Shown: one piece after another, positions 55,216 through 64,000 of the stretch
Numbering within the stretch: position 1 is the stretch's first letter
Layout: every line of letters begins with the position of its first letter
Source of the DNA: JAHJQZ01 sp963676075
Lineage (GTDB): Bacteria > Pseudomonadota > Alphaproteobacteria > Rhizobiales > Devosiaceae
Direction of reading: 5' to 3'
DNA length: 64,000 nt
NCBI GenBank assembly: GCA_963676075.2
Contig: CAXXNZ010000015.1
Coordinates: 1-64,000, forward strand
Notes under the pieces: model-generated
The model's input: only the letters and a program-made list of their open reading frames with translations
Database searches by the model: none
What the model was told of the DNA's origin: nothing
Made by a program: the position numbers and the translations under genes

Positions 55216-56082
55216 CTATTTTGTCGTGCCGGTTCCGCCCAACGCCTTGCGGTAGACCAGCCAGTAGACCAGTCCGACCAGCCCGGCGCCGCCGACGATA
55301 TTTCCGAGCGTCGCCGGGATGATGTTGTGCACGATGCCGCCGAAATTGATCATCGACACATCGAGCCCGGCAGGCACGTGTCCGGTGGAGACCAGAAGCC
55401 AGGCCATCGGCAACAGGAACATGTTGGCGACGCAGTGCTCGAAGCCGGCGGCGACGAAGGCCGTGATCGGCAGGATGAGGCCGAAGAACTTGTCGGTCAC
55501 CGAGCGTCCGGCATAGGTCAGCCACATGGCGAGGCACACCAGCAAGTTGCACATCACGCCCTTGAAGAACAGCGTCACCATGTCGGGTGAAATCTTGGCC
55601 ACCGCGACCCGGACAATGGCGTCGCCGACCTCTCCGTGATGGTTGTCGGCGAAGTGCGCCATATAGAGCAGGAAAACCAGGAACAGCGATCCCACGAGAT
55701 TGCCGATCCAGACGATGGACCAGTTCTGAAGCACCTTCAGCGACGACAGCTGCTTGTTGGCCCAGGCCATGACGATCAGCGTGTTGCCGGTAAACAGTTC
55801 GGCCCCGCCAACCACGACCAGCGTCAGCCCGAGCGAGAAGGCGACACCGCCGAGCACCTTCTGGACGGCGTAGCTCAACTCACCATCGGCGAGAACGAGC
55901 ACATAGAACATGGCGCCGAGGGCAATGGCAGCGCCGGCAATTGCGGCGAGAACGAAACTGGCCAGAAAGGGCAGGTTGGCCTTCTTGATGCCGAGGGCCT
56001 CGACCTTTGCCTGGATCTCGGCGGGGGCATAGGCATCAAGGCCGAAACTGTCCTTCGGCGTGTTTCCGGTAGTGTTGGTCAC
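55216..56082 (-). CDS. Formate/nitrite transporter (FNT) family channel
   Basis: A 288-residue protein of the FocA/NirC family, a pentameric channel for formate, nitrite or similar small anions. It has six hydrophobic helices and the two conserved broken-helix loops: ELFTGNTLIVMAWANKQLS and AGFEHCVANMFLLPMAW. A family histidine is present in AGFEHCVANM. I place the start at a GTG (56082) preceded by CGGAG; the frame is open further upstream. Neither formate lyase nor nitrite reductase genes lie nearby, so the anion is not settled. Confidence 0.92.
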   Translation of the reverse strand: MTNTTGNTPKDSFGLDAYAPAEIQAKVEALGIKKANLPFLASFVLAAIAGAAIALGAMFYVLVLADGELSYAVQKVLGGVAFSLGLTLVVVGGAELFTGNTLIVMAWANKQLSSLKVLQNWSIVWIGNLVGSLFLVFLLYMAHFADNHHGEVGDAIVRVAVAKISPDMVTLFFKGVMCNLLVCLAMWLTYAGRSVTDKFFGLILPITAFVAAGFEHCVANMFLLPMAWLLVSTGHVPAGLDVSMINFGGIVHNIIPATLGNIVGGAGLVGLVYWLVYRKALGGTGTTK

Positions 56083-56224
56083 GGGGGGCTCCGTTGGGCA
56101 GGGAGAGAGGCGCCGTTTAAAGCTGATTATTCTCAACAAGAAAAGGGCCCTTGCCGCGACGGATGGGCGCGCCGTAAAACCCGTTGTGCAAACGAGTCTG
56201 CCTAAGCGCAGATTGGAGAGGCGC

Positions 56225-56698
56225 ATGTCGAAAACAACACCGGCGACCCAGGCATTGACCAAGGCGGGTATCGCCTTCACCGCCCACGTTTACGACTACC
56301 ACAAGGATGTCGAGCGTATTGGCCTGGCTGCCGCCGAGGCGATTGGTATTGCGCCGGAGCGCGTCTTCAAGACGCTGATGCTGGTCGTCGACGGCAAGCC
56401 CGCCTGCGTGGTTCTGCCGTCGGACCGGGAAACGTCGATGAAAAAGGCCGCTCAGGCCTTTGGTGGCAAGTCGGCCGAAATGATGAAACCGCCCGAGGCC
56501 GAGCGCATCACCGGCTATCATGTCGGCGGCATATCGCCGTTCGGCCAACGCAAGCGCGTTCCGGTCGTCGTCGATGAAACGCTGATGGATTTCCCCAGTG
56601 TCGTCATCAATGGCGGACAGCGCGGAATGCTGCTTGAACTGGCGCCCGCGGATGCGGTGGCGGTCCTTGATGCCAAGGTTGTGGCCTTGTGCGCTTAG
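56225..56698 (+). CDS. ybaK: Cys-tRNA(Pro) deacylase YbaK
   Basis: A 157-residue protein of the YbaK family, which removes cysteine wrongly attached to tRNA-Pro. The family segments are all seen: FTAHVYDYHKDVERIGLAAA, ERVFKTLMLVVDG with the catalytic lysine, MKKAAQAFGGKSAEMM and VGGISPFGQRKRVPVVVDE. The ATG at 56225 follows GGAGAGGCGC. It is divergent from the FNT channel gene, and the sucrose phosphorylase gene follows on the same strand after 115 bases. Confidence 0.94.
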   Translation: MSKTTPATQALTKAGIAFTAHVYDYHKDVERIGLAAAEAIGIAPERVFKTLMLVVDGKPACVVLPSDRETSMKKAAQAFGGKSAEMMKPPEAERITGYHVGGISPFGQRKRVPVVVDETLMDFPSVVINGGQRGMLLELAPADAVAVLDAKVVALCA

Positions 56699-56813
56699 GA
56701 CTTTGGCCACCCTCACGACGAGGTAATTTTGACGATAGGTTGCGCCGGTCCTAAAGACAGGTACCGACCTGAATGGCGCCATTTGCGCGCCGCCCGAGAA
56801 CGGAAGCTCGCGA

Positions 56814-58277
56814 ATGAAAAACAAGGTCCAACTGATCACCTACGTCGACCGCCTGAGCGGAGCCGGCTTTCCTGAACTCAAGGCGCTCATCGATGGCCCG
56901 CTCTCCGGCGTGTTCGGCACGGTCCATCCGCTGCCGTTCTTTTACCCTTATGACGGTACGGACGCCGGGTTCGACGCCATCGATCACACCGAAGTCGATG
57001 CGCGGCTCGGCACCTGGGACGACGTCGCGGCGCTTGCCGGCTCGGTCGATGTCATGGCCGATCTCATCGTCAACCACATTTCGGCGCAATCGCCGGCCTT
57101 CCGGGACTATCTCGAAAAAGGCGAAGCATCCGAATATGCCGAGATGTTCCTGACCTATTCGCGTGTATTCCCCGAAGGGGCGAGCGAAAAGGACCTTCTC
57201 GCCATTTATCGCCCGCGTCCCAGCCTGCCGTTTACCCCGATGACCTTTGCCGATGGTTCGAAACGGCTGATCTGGACCACGTTCACGGCCAACCAGATCG
57301 ACATCGATGTGACCAGCACCAAGGGCGCGGCCTATCTCGATGCCATCCTCGACAGCTTTGCCCGCGCTGGCATCGCCTGCATCCGGCTCGATGCCGCCGG
57401 GTATGCCATCAAGACGCCGGGTACGAGCTGTTTCATGACCCCGGAAACCTTCGTCTTCCTCGAAGAGCTGAGCGAGAAGGCGAGGGCGCGTGGCATGGAG
57501 GTGCTGGTCGAGATCCATTCCTATTACAAGGACCAGATCGACATCGCCCGGAAGGTTGATCGCGTCTACGACTTCGCCCTGCCGCCTCTGGTGCTGCACG
57601 CGCTGTTCGAAGGCGAGGCAACCCCGCTTGCCGACTGGCTAAGGATCAGTCCGCGCAACGCCGTCACCGTCCTCGATACCCATGACGGCATCGGCGTCAT
57701 CGATGTCGGCGCCCATGCCGACGGTCGGCCCGGACTTCTGCCGCCGCAGGCCATCGACCAGCTGGTCGAGACCATGCACGAAAAGAGCGGCGGTTCCCGC
57801 CTGGCGACCGGCGCTGCGGCGTCCAATCTCGATCTCTACCAGGTCAACTCGACCTTCTTCGACGCGCTTGGGCGCAACGAGAACGCCTATCTCATCGCCC
57901 GCGCCGTGCAGTTCTTCGCCCCCGGTATCCCGCAGATCTATTATGTCGGCCTGCTCGGCGGCACCAATGACATGGAGCTCCTGGCGCGTACGAACGGCGG
58001 TCGCGACATCAATCGCCACTATTACCAGAAGGGCGAAGTCGAGGCGGCGCTTGAGACACCGATGGTCAAGGCGCTGATGAAGCTGATCGGCTTCCGCAAT
58101 TCCCACGCCGGTTTCGAAGGTTCCTTCACCCTCGAGCAGCCCTCGGAGAACACGCTGGTCATGCGTTGGGACAATGGCGGTGAGTGGGCGGCGCTGACCG
58201 TCGATTTCGCCACCCAGCTTGCCAGCATCGCCTATTCAGCGCCCGAAGGCGTGGCGGAACTTCCGGTCTCGGTCTAG
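56814..58277 (+). CDS. Sucrose phosphorylase (GH13 family)
   Basis: A 487-residue GH13 subfamily 18 enzyme that splits sucrose with phosphate into glucose-1-phosphate and fructose. The (beta/alpha)8 core holds DLIVNHIS, the nucleophile region IRLDAAGYAIKTPGTSCFMT, the acid/base segment LVEIHSYYKDQID and VLDTHDGIGVIDV. These match the sucrose phosphorylase pattern (RLDA...GTSCFMTPE) better than amylases. No sugar transporter or regulator is next to it. It ends at a palindromic repeat, facing metH. Confidence 0.9.
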   Translation: MKNKVQLITYVDRLSGAGFPELKALIDGPLSGVFGTVHPLPFFYPYDGTDAGFDAIDHTEVDARLGTWDDVAALAGSVDVMADLIVNHISAQSPAFRDYLEKGEASEYAEMFLTYSRVFPEGASEKDLLAIYRPRPSLPFTPMTFADGSKRLIWTTFTANQIDIDVTSTKGAAYLDAILDSFARAGIACIRLDAAGYAIKTPGTSCFMTPETFVFLEELSEKARARGMEVLVEIHSYYKDQIDIARKVDRVYDFALPPLVLHALFEGEATPLADWLRISPRNAVTVLDTHDGIGVIDVGAHADGRPGLLPPQAIDQLVETMHEKSGGSRLATGAAASNLDLYQVNSTFFDALGRNENAYLIARAVQFFAPGIPQIYYVGLLGGTNDMELLARTNGGRDINRHYYQKGEVEAALETPMVKALMKLIGFRNSHAGFEGSFTLEQPSENTLVMRWDNGGEWAALTVDFATQLASIAYSAPEGVAELPVSV

Positions 58278-58312
58278 GCGTTGTCAGATTCTATCTGAAG
58301 CGACGCCTTGTT

Positions 58313-58470
58313 TCCCTCCCCCTTGTGGGGAGGGTTGGCGAACAGGACTTAGCCCTTCGCTAAGTCCGTCGTGAGCCTGGGTGGGGGGGAAGGCCCCACG
58401 CTCGGTGCCTGTGGCTCCACCCCACCCGACTCGACTTCGTCGAGCCACCCTCCCCATCAAGGGGAGGGAA
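58313..58470. repeat. Composite palindromic intergenic repeat, copy B (inverted)
   Basis: The reverse complement begins CCCTCCCCTTGATGGGGAGG and ends CCCTCCCCACAAGGGGGAGG, with GGACTTAGCGAAGGGCTAAG inside, matching copy A at 15450-15604; the middle is more variable. It too lies between convergent genes (sucrose phosphorylase and metH). Confidence 0.8.
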
Positions 58471-58503
58471 GCAGGTGACGATTCCATCTAAGCGTGGCTG
58501 GCT

Positions 58504-61224
58504 TCAGGCCGCATCCGAGCGGATCGGCGTGTAGTTGAGGATCGGGGCCAGCCAACGCTCGATTTCCTCGGGCGTCATGTTCTTGCGCCGGGCATAGTCC
58601 TCGACCTGGTCGCGCTCGATCTTGGCGACGCCGAAGTAATAGGCCTCGGGGTGAGCATAATAGATGCCCGAAACCGACGAGCCGGGCCACATGGCAAAGC
58701 TTTCCGTCAACCTGACGCCGGTTTCTTTCTCGGCGTCGAGCAGCTTGAACAGCGTCGCCTTTTCGGTGTGATCGGGCTGGGCCGGGTAGCCGGGCGCCGG
58801 ACGGATGCCGCGATAGGTTTCTGCGGCCAGTTCACTGTCGGCGATGGTTTCGTCGCTGGCATAGCCCCAAAGCTCTTTGCGCACATATTGGTGCATGCGC
58901 TCGGCAAAGGCTTCGGCGAAACGGTCGGCCAGCGCCTTGACGATGATCGACTTGTAGTCGTCGTTCTGAAGCGCGAAACGCTCGGAAATCTCTTCTTCCT
59001 CCGCACCGGCAGTAACAACGAACCCGCCGAGATAATCCGGCTTGCCACTATCCTTGGGGGCGACGAAATCCGACAGTGCCACGTTCGGACGCCCGGTGCG
59101 CTTGGAAATCTGCTGGCGCAGCGTGAAGAAGCGCGCCAGTTCGGCGTCGCGCCCGTCGTCGGTGAAAAGCTGGATATCATCGCCGTCGCTGTTTGCCGGC
59201 CAGAAACCGACCACAGCCCGCGGGTGGAACCATTTCTCCTCGATCACCTGCGCCAGAACGTTCTGGGTGTCGGACCACAAGTTGCGCGCCGCTTCGCCCT
59301 GATCGGGGTCGTCCAGAATGCCGGGATAGCGTCCCTTGAACTCCCAGGCCTGGAAATAGGGCGACCAGTCGATGCAGGCGGCGAGATCGCGCAGATCCCA
59401 GTTGTCAAACGTCCGTGTGCCGAGAAAACTGGGCTTGGGCGGGGTGTAGCCCTGCCAGTCGAGCGCCATGGCGTTGGCACGGGCACGAACGAGCGGCAGA
59501 CGCTGCTTCTCGGCTTCGGAGCGGGCGTGCTTTTCGGCTGTCTTGGCGTAATCGTTGCGGACCTCGGAAATGTAGCTGTCGCGCGTTTCGGGCGACAAAA
59601 GGTGCGAGACCACGCCGACGGCACGGCTGGCGTCGGTGACATAGACGGTCTGTCCGCGGGAATAATGCGGGTGGATCTTCACCGCGGTATGAACCTTGGA
59701 TGTCGTGGCGCCACCGATCAGCAACGGCAGCGCAAAGCCTTCACGCTCCATCTCCGCGGCGACCGAGACCATCTCCTCGAGCGACGGCGTGATCAGGCCG
59801 GACAAGCCGATGATGTCGGCATTGTTCTCGCGCGCGGCCTCCAGGATCTTGGCGGAGGGCACCATGACGCCGAGATCGATGACCTCGTAATTGTTGCAGC
59901 GCAAAACCACGCCGACGATGTTCTTGCCGATATCGTGGACGTCGCCCTTGACCGTGGCCATCACCACCTTGCCCTTGGCGCGCGCGACCGCGTCGGGGTT
60001 GGCCGCCGAGGCTTCTTCCATGAACGGTGTCAGATAGTCGACGGCCTGGCGCATGACGCGGGCCGATTTCACCACCTGCGGCAGGAACATCTTGCCGGCG
60101 CCGAACAGGTCGCCGACCACGCCCATGCCGTCCATCAGCGGGCCTTCGATGACATGCAGCGGCTCGGGGAATTTCTGCCGCGCCTCCTCGGTGTCGGCGA
60201 TGATGTATTCGGTGATGCCATTGACCAGAGCATGTTCGAGGCGCTTCTCGACCGGCAGTTCCCGCCATTCGAGATTGGCGGTGTCGACGGCCTTTGAGCC
60301 ATCGCCCTTGAACCGCGCCGCTGCATCGAGCAGGCGTTCGGTGGAATCGGGTCGGCGGTTGAGGACGACGTCCTCGCACAGCTCGCGCAGTTCCGGATCG
60401 ATGTTCTCATAGACATCGAGCTGGGCGGCGTTGACGATGCCCATGTCCATGCCGACCTGGATGGCGTGGTACAGGAACACCGAATGCATGGCCCGGCGCA
60501 CCGGCTCGTTGCCGCGGAAGGCGAAGCTCAGGTTCGAGACGCCGCCGGAGACATGGACATGCGGCAGGTTCTGGCGGATCCAGCGCGTCGCCTCGATGAA
60601 ATCGACGCCGTAATTGTTGTGCTCCTCGATGCCGGTCGCGACCGCGAAGACATTGGGATCGAAGATGATGTCCTCGGGCGGGAAATGCACCACCTCGGTC
60701 AGCACCTTGTAGGCGCGGGCGCACACATCGATGCGGCGCTGATAGGTGTCGGCCTGGCCGTCCTCATCGAAGGCCATGACGACGGCAGCAGCGCCGTAGC
60801 GGCTGATCAGTCGAGCGCGCTCGATGAAGGCCTCTTCACCTTCCTTGAGCGAGATGGAGTTGACCACCGGTTTGCCCTGGACGCATTTGAGCCCGGCCTC
60901 GATGACGCTCCATTTCGAACTGTCGATCATCACCGGCACGCGGGCGATGTCCGGTTCGGCCGCGATCAGGTTCAGGAATTTGACCATCGCCGCTTCGGAA
61001 TCGAGCAGGCCTTCATCCATATTGATGTCGATGATCTGCGCGCCGGCCTCGACCTGGTTGCGCGCCACATCGAGCGCGGCGGCATAGTCGTTGGCCTCGA
61101 TCAGCTTGCGGAACTTGGCCGAGCCGGTGACATTGGTGCGCTCGCCGATATTGACGAACGGGATTTCGGGCGTGAGCTTGAACGGTTCGAGGCCGCTGAG
61201 CTCGAGATAACGCTTATCGGACAA
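58504..61224 (-). CDS. metH: Methionine synthase, folate/cobalamin/activation part (split MetH)
   Basis: A 906-residue protein holding all of cobalamin-dependent methionine synthase except the homocysteine domain. The pterin-binding domain opens EIPFVNIGERTNVTGSAKFR. The cap and B12 domains follow with ATVKGDVHDIGKNIVGVVL (base-off histidine). The AdoMet activation domain is near the end (GIRPAPGYPAQPDHTEK). It starts at a TTG with GGAG upstream, 22 bases after the stop of the gene for the missing domain. It carries a methyl group from methyltetrahydrofolate to homocysteine bound by its partner. Confidence 0.92.
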   Translation of the reverse strand: MSDKRYLELSGLEPFKLTPEIPFVNIGERTNVTGSAKFRKLIEANDYAAALDVARNQVEAGAQIIDINMDEGLLDSEAAMVKFLNLIAAEPDIARVPVMIDSSKWSVIEAGLKCVQGKPVVNSISLKEGEEAFIERARLISRYGAAAVVMAFDEDGQADTYQRRIDVCARAYKVLTEVVHFPPEDIIFDPNVFAVATGIEEHNNYGVDFIEATRWIRQNLPHVHVSGGVSNLSFAFRGNEPVRRAMHSVFLYHAIQVGMDMGIVNAAQLDVYENIDPELRELCEDVVLNRRPDSTERLLDAAARFKGDGSKAVDTANLEWRELPVEKRLEHALVNGITEYIIADTEEARQKFPEPLHVIEGPLMDGMGVVGDLFGAGKMFLPQVVKSARVMRQAVDYLTPFMEEASAANPDAVARAKGKVVMATVKGDVHDIGKNIVGVVLRCNNYEVIDLGVMVPSAKILEAARENNADIIGLSGLITPSLEEMVSVAAEMEREGFALPLLIGGATTSKVHTAVKIHPHYSRGQTVYVTDASRAVGVVSHLLSPETRDSYISEVRNDYAKTAEKHARSEAEKQRLPLVRARANAMALDWQGYTPPKPSFLGTRTFDNWDLRDLAACIDWSPYFQAWEFKGRYPGILDDPDQGEAARNLWSDTQNVLAQVIEEKWFHPRAVVGFWPANSDGDDIQLFTDDGRDAELARFFTLRQQISKRTGRPNVALSDFVAPKDSGKPDYLGGFVVTAGAEEEEISERFALQNDDYKSIIVKALADRFAEAFAERMHQYVRKELWGYASDETIADSELAAETYRGIRPAPGYPAQPDHTEKATLFKLLDAEKETGVRLTESFAMWPGSSVSGIYYAHPEAYYFGVAKIERDQVEDYARRKNMTPEEIERWLAPILNYTPIRSDAA

Positions 61225-61246
61225 GGCTAGGCTCCGCGAAATTCAC

Positions 61247-62278
61247 TCAGGCGACCTGCTCGGTGTCGTCATGGGTATGGACATGATGGGGTGCGACCCC
61301 TTCGACTCCGGCGGCGATCGCCCGGATATGGTCGGGTGTGGTGCCGCAGCATCCGCCAACCAGGTTGATATATCCTTCCCGCGCATAGCCGCCCAGCAAT
61401 TCGCCGGTTTCATCCGGCTCCTGGTCGTACTCACCCATCTCGTTGGGCAGGCCGGCATTGGGATAAACGCAGATCGGCACATCGGCAACACGTGCCAGCT
61501 CGGCGACGTAATTGCGCAGCTCCTTGGCGCCGAGGCCGCAATTGAGACCGAAGGCGAGGGGCTTTGCGTGCTTCATCGAGATCCAGAACGCTTCCGGTGT
61601 CTGGCCGCTGAGCAGCCGTCCCGAGCGGTCGGAGATCGTACCGGTGACGATGACCCTGAGATCGAGTCCGGTCTCGGCGGCAACATCGTCGACCGCAAAC
61701 AGCGCCGCCTTGGCGTTGAGCGTGTCGAAGATCGTCTCGATCATGATAAGGTCGACGCCACCTTCGACCAGCCCGCGCGTCTGTTCGGCATAGGCATGAT
61801 GCAACTGCTCGAAGGTGATGGCGCGGAAGCCCGGATCGTTGACATCCGGAGAAATCGACGCGGTACGGTTGGTCGGGCCGAGTGAGCCGGCGACGAAGCG
61901 CGTCTTGCCGTCTTCGCTCTCGGCGATCTTGGCCGCTTCATTGGCGATTTCGGCGCTGCGCTTGTTGATCTCGAACACATATTCTTCCATGCCGTAGTCG
62001 GCCTGGGCCACGGACGTCCCCGAGAAGGTGTTGGTCTCGCACAGGTCCGAGCCGGCCCGGTAAAAACCGAGATGGGCATCGCGCACCGCATCGGGCTGGG
62101 TCAGACTCAACAGGTCGTTGTTGCCCTGCAGTTGGCGCGGCCAGTCGGCAAAGCGGGTGCCACGGTAATCGGCTTCGGAAAAGCGGTGCTTTTGCAGCGT
62201 CGTGCCCATCGCGCCGTCGAGGATGACGATTCGTTCCGAAATCAGCTTTTCAAGTTCGTTTATGCGGGGGGTGCGCAT
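61247..62278 (-). CDS. Homocysteine S-methyltransferase domain protein (split MetH, N-terminal part)
   Basis: A 343-residue barrel protein equal to the first domain of MetH. It starts MRTPRINELEKLISERIVIL, with DGAMGTTLQK and NTFSGTSVAQADYGME. The three zinc cysteines that activate homocysteine are present in FGLNCGLGAKEL and NLVGGCCGTTP. Its stop lies 22 bases before the gene for the rest of MetH, so both halves come from one operon; together they total 1249 residues, the size of an intact MetH. An ATAAAGA palindrome sits upstream of its start. Confidence 0.92.
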   Translation of the reverse strand: MRTPRINELEKLISERIVILDGAMGTTLQKHRFSEADYRGTRFADWPRQLQGNNDLLSLTQPDAVRDAHLGFYRAGSDLCETNTFSGTSVAQADYGMEEYVFEINKRSAEIANEAAKIAESEDGKTRFVAGSLGPTNRTASISPDVNDPGFRAITFEQLHHAYAEQTRGLVEGGVDLIMIETIFDTLNAKAALFAVDDVAAETGLDLRVIVTGTISDRSGRLLSGQTPEAFWISMKHAKPLAFGLNCGLGAKELRNYVAELARVADVPICVYPNAGLPNEMGEYDQEPDETGELLGGYAREGYINLVGGCCGTTPDHIRAIAAGVEGVAPHHVHTHDDTEQVA

Positions 62279-62313
62279 TCTGGCGTCCTTTGCAGTCGGC
62301 GATCATCCGACCA

Positions 62314-62347
62314 ATGATATAAAGACATAAAGAAATCTTTATATCAT
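62314..62347 (-). promoter_or_regulatory. ATAAAGA palindrome upstream of metH, likely operator
   Basis: ATGATATAAAGA (62314-62325) and TCTTTATATCAT (62336-62347) form a 12-bp inverted repeat. A tighter palindrome ATAAAGA-AA-TCTTTAT lies inside (62327-62342). It is strikingly AT-rich for this genome and 36 bases from the metH start. It resembles operators assigned to ArsR-type methionine/SAH regulators (SahR) in alphaproteobacteria; the assignment is from memory. Confidence 0.6.
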
Positions 62348-62559
62348 TTGCGGTCGGGGGACAAGATGACACAGGGCCTTTGGGGGGCATTTGGACCCTG
62401 CACAGACGTGTTTCAACTCAAAATCCTGAGCGCGCCGAGTGACAAAGCCCGGAGATCCGGGATTCCCCGCAGCGCGACACCGCCGTTAACGCCTTGCCAA
62501 CCATAACGGCGGGCTTCGCTCACGGCTCAGATGCAGTTTGACTTAACTTGTCTACGCTC

Positions 62560-63648
62560 ATGAGAAACCAAGCCGTCCATAAACGAACTCGCCTGCCGGT
62601 TATGCGTCCATTGCGGCTCATGGCCGGCGTCATTGCGTGCGCCGCGCTGCTCGCTGGCTGCTCGGGCGGCAGTTCGATGTTTCCAACCTCGGTCTGGGGC
62701 AATGCCTCGCCGCGTGTCACCAACTCGGCCCATGTTCCCAAAGGCGGGGGCAGGGAGATGGTCGGCAAGCCTTACCAGGTCTCCGGCCGCTGGTACACGC
62801 CGCGCGTCGATCCCGGTTACGACAGGAAGGGCAAGGCCTCCTGGTATGGTTCCGCCTTTCATGGTCGTCTGACCGCCAATGGCGAAATCTTCGACCAGAA
62901 CGCCATCACCGCGGCGCATCCGACCCTGCCGCTGCCGTCCTACGTGCGTGTGACCAATCTGCAGAACCATCGCTCCTTGCTGGTGCGCGTCAACGATCGT
63001 GGCCCGTTCGTTGCCGACCGCATCATCGACCTGTCGCGCCGCAGCGCCGACATGCTCGGCTTCGGTCAAAAGGGTGTGGTCGATGTGCGCGTGCAATATG
63101 TCGGACCGGCGCCGCTTGAAGGCGACGACACCCGCGTCCTGCTGGCCAGTCTCGACGGTCCGGGGGCGGCGTCTCCGAGCCCGAGCCCCGTGCAGGCTGT
63201 GGCTTACCGTTCGCAGACAATCAGTCCTTCGGTGCCCACCTCGCGCCGTTCCGAGCCGGCGATGAAGACGCTGACGACGCTGTTCACAAACCCGCTCGAT
63301 CTGTTCGCCTATGCCAACACGACCGGTCCGGACAATCCGGTCAATGCTGCTTTCGCCGCCACCGAGACCATGGCGGTCAACGCCGACCTTCTGGCCTGGC
63401 AGCAGAAAAACGATGCCGATGCCCGCAGGATCGACGTCGAACTTGGCAGCTTTGCCGATCCCGTGAAGGCTGAAGCTATTGCCCGCGCCTTCGCCCTTGT
63501 CGCCGCCGTCGACGAGAAAACCGTTGAAATCGGCGGGAAAAAGGCCACCCGACTGGAGCTTTCGATGCTCAAGCCCGGCGCAACACATGCCGATGTTTTG
63601 GGTATAGCCAAAGGGCTTGGCCTTGAGGATGTCGCTTTTCGCGATTAA
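62560..63648 (+). CDS. rlpA: RlpA-like lipoprotein (septal ring lytic transglycosylase family)
   Basis: A 362-residue lipoprotein from the ATG at 62560; a TTG at 62548 and an ATG at 62602 are also possible. The signal ends in the lipobox LLAGC, so it should be attached to the outer membrane. The double-psi beta-barrel is present: KASWYGSAFHGRLTANGE and VRVNDRGPFVADRIIDLS, whose conserved residues fit RlpA transglycosylases that cut peptide-free glycan. The end (VELGSFADPVKAEAIARAFA) resembles a SPOR domain for binding septal peptidoglycan. The carboxypeptidase gene follows. Confidence 0.92.
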   Translation: MRNQAVHKRTRLPVMRPLRLMAGVIACAALLAGCSGGSSMFPTSVWGNASPRVTNSAHVPKGGGREMVGKPYQVSGRWYTPRVDPGYDRKGKASWYGSAFHGRLTANGEIFDQNAITAAHPTLPLPSYVRVTNLQNHRSLLVRVNDRGPFVADRIIDLSRRSADMLGFGQKGVVDVRVQYVGPAPLEGDDTRVLLASLDGPGAASPSPSPVQAVAYRSQTISPSVPTSRRSEPAMKTLTTLFTNPLDLFAYANTTGPDNPVNAAFAATETMAVNADLLAWQQKNDADARRIDVELGSFADPVKAEAIARAFALVAAVDEKTVEIGGKKATRLELSMLKPGATHADVLGIAKGLGLEDVAFRD

Positions 63649-63693
63649 CAAGGTGTTGCCGAACCTTGGCTAATTCGAAACGGCGAGGCGAGT

Positions 63694-64000
63694 ATGACGT
63701 CCATCGTGAGACTTTTGCGCTTTGGGTTTGCGCTTGTGCTGCTCATGGTGATGACGGTGCCGGCCCTGGCGCAATTGCAGTTCGACACCAAGGCGCCCTT
63801 TGCCGTGCTCATGGACTACGAGTCCGGCACGATCCTTTTCCAGAAGCAGGCTGACGAACGCATGGAGCCGGCCTCCATGGCCAAGCTGATGACGGTCGAG
63901 ATCGTCTTTTCCATGCTGCAGAAAGGCTCATTGTCGATGGACGATGAGTTCTTCATCTCCGAACACGCCTGGCGTGACGGCGGCGCCTCGTCCGGCGGTT
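63694..64000 (+). CDS. D-alanyl-D-alanine carboxypeptidase (partial, cut by window end)
   Basis: The first 102 residues of a class of low-molecular-weight penicillin-binding proteins (DacA/DacC family), which trim the terminal D-Ala from peptidoglycan stems. MTSIVRLLRFGFALVLLMVM plus TVPALAQ is a signal peptide. The mature part starts LQFDTKAPFAVLMDYESGT, and the active serine lies in the SxxK motif PASMAKLMTVEIVF. The SxN and KTG motifs lie beyond the window. It starts 45 bases after rlpA, so the two envelope genes likely form an operon. Confidence 0.93.
   Translation, partial: MTSIVRLLRFGFALVLLMVMTVPALAQLQFDTKAPFAVLMDYESGTILFQKQADERMEPASMAKLMTVEIVFSMLQKGSLSMDDEFFISEHAWRDGGASSGG

Noticed and set aside
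62279..62559. SAH or SAM riboswitch before metH
   Set aside because: The leader between the palindrome and the start is only 36 bases and shows no matching fold; the AT-rich palindrome fits a protein operator better.

Overview
The window is a high-GC alphaproteobacterial chromosome segment. Gene content and order point to Hyphomicrobiales (Rhizobiales): gyrA is followed by coaD, two cyclophilins, queA and tgt. An IalB-family protein, DUF502, SdhE, a UbiH-type hydroxylase and the palindromic intergenic repeats common in that order support this. The genus cannot be fixed from the sequence alone.

Layout. 1-4080: a partial membrane protein, a GNAT acetyltransferase, and a secreted protein paired with an RND/MMPL-type transporter. 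4350-15436: gyrA with an unusual quinolone-site sequence, four tandem LysE/RhtB exporters, coaD, two cyclophilins, queA-tgt (queuosine; Tgt has lost most of its zinc site) and pgi. 15642-29847: a frameshifted zinc alcohol dehydrogenase, tRNA-Lys, glmU-glmS-PfpI, DUF502, recG, sdhE-mfd and an IalB protein. 29901-35152: a UbiH-like monooxygenase, a YeeE/YedE pair, TerC, a quinone oxidoreductase and a large membrane protein.

35224-46644 is the standout region. An 11.3-kb integrated element sits in the 3' end of tRNA-Ser(UGA), bounded by a 17-bp direct repeat. It carries a tyrosine integrase, a small upstream regulator, a DUF2190 protein, a gpW-like joiner, a protease-capsid fusion, a lambda-type portal, GpA-type and Nu1-type terminase subunits and a winged-helix protein. 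It has no recognisable tail, baseplate or lysis gene. This matches a capsid-encoding phage satellite (cf-PICI-like) better than a whole prophage. Between terminase and portal, on the opposite strand, lies an AT-rich cassette of an Xre regulator and a DUF4062 protein with its own palindromic operator, a candidate anti-phage cargo module.

46737-64000: Tex, a methyltransferase, RsgA, and a tight operon joining a gamma-glutamylcyclotransferase-like protein to 5-oxoprolinase PxpB-PxpC-PxpA. These are followed by folD, a formate/nitrite channel, YbaK, sucrose phosphorylase, a cobalamin methionine synthase split into two genes behind an ATAAAGA palindrome, RlpA and a truncated D-Ala-D-Ala carboxypeptidase. 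Two families of intergenic palindromic repeats recur, mostly at convergent gene ends.
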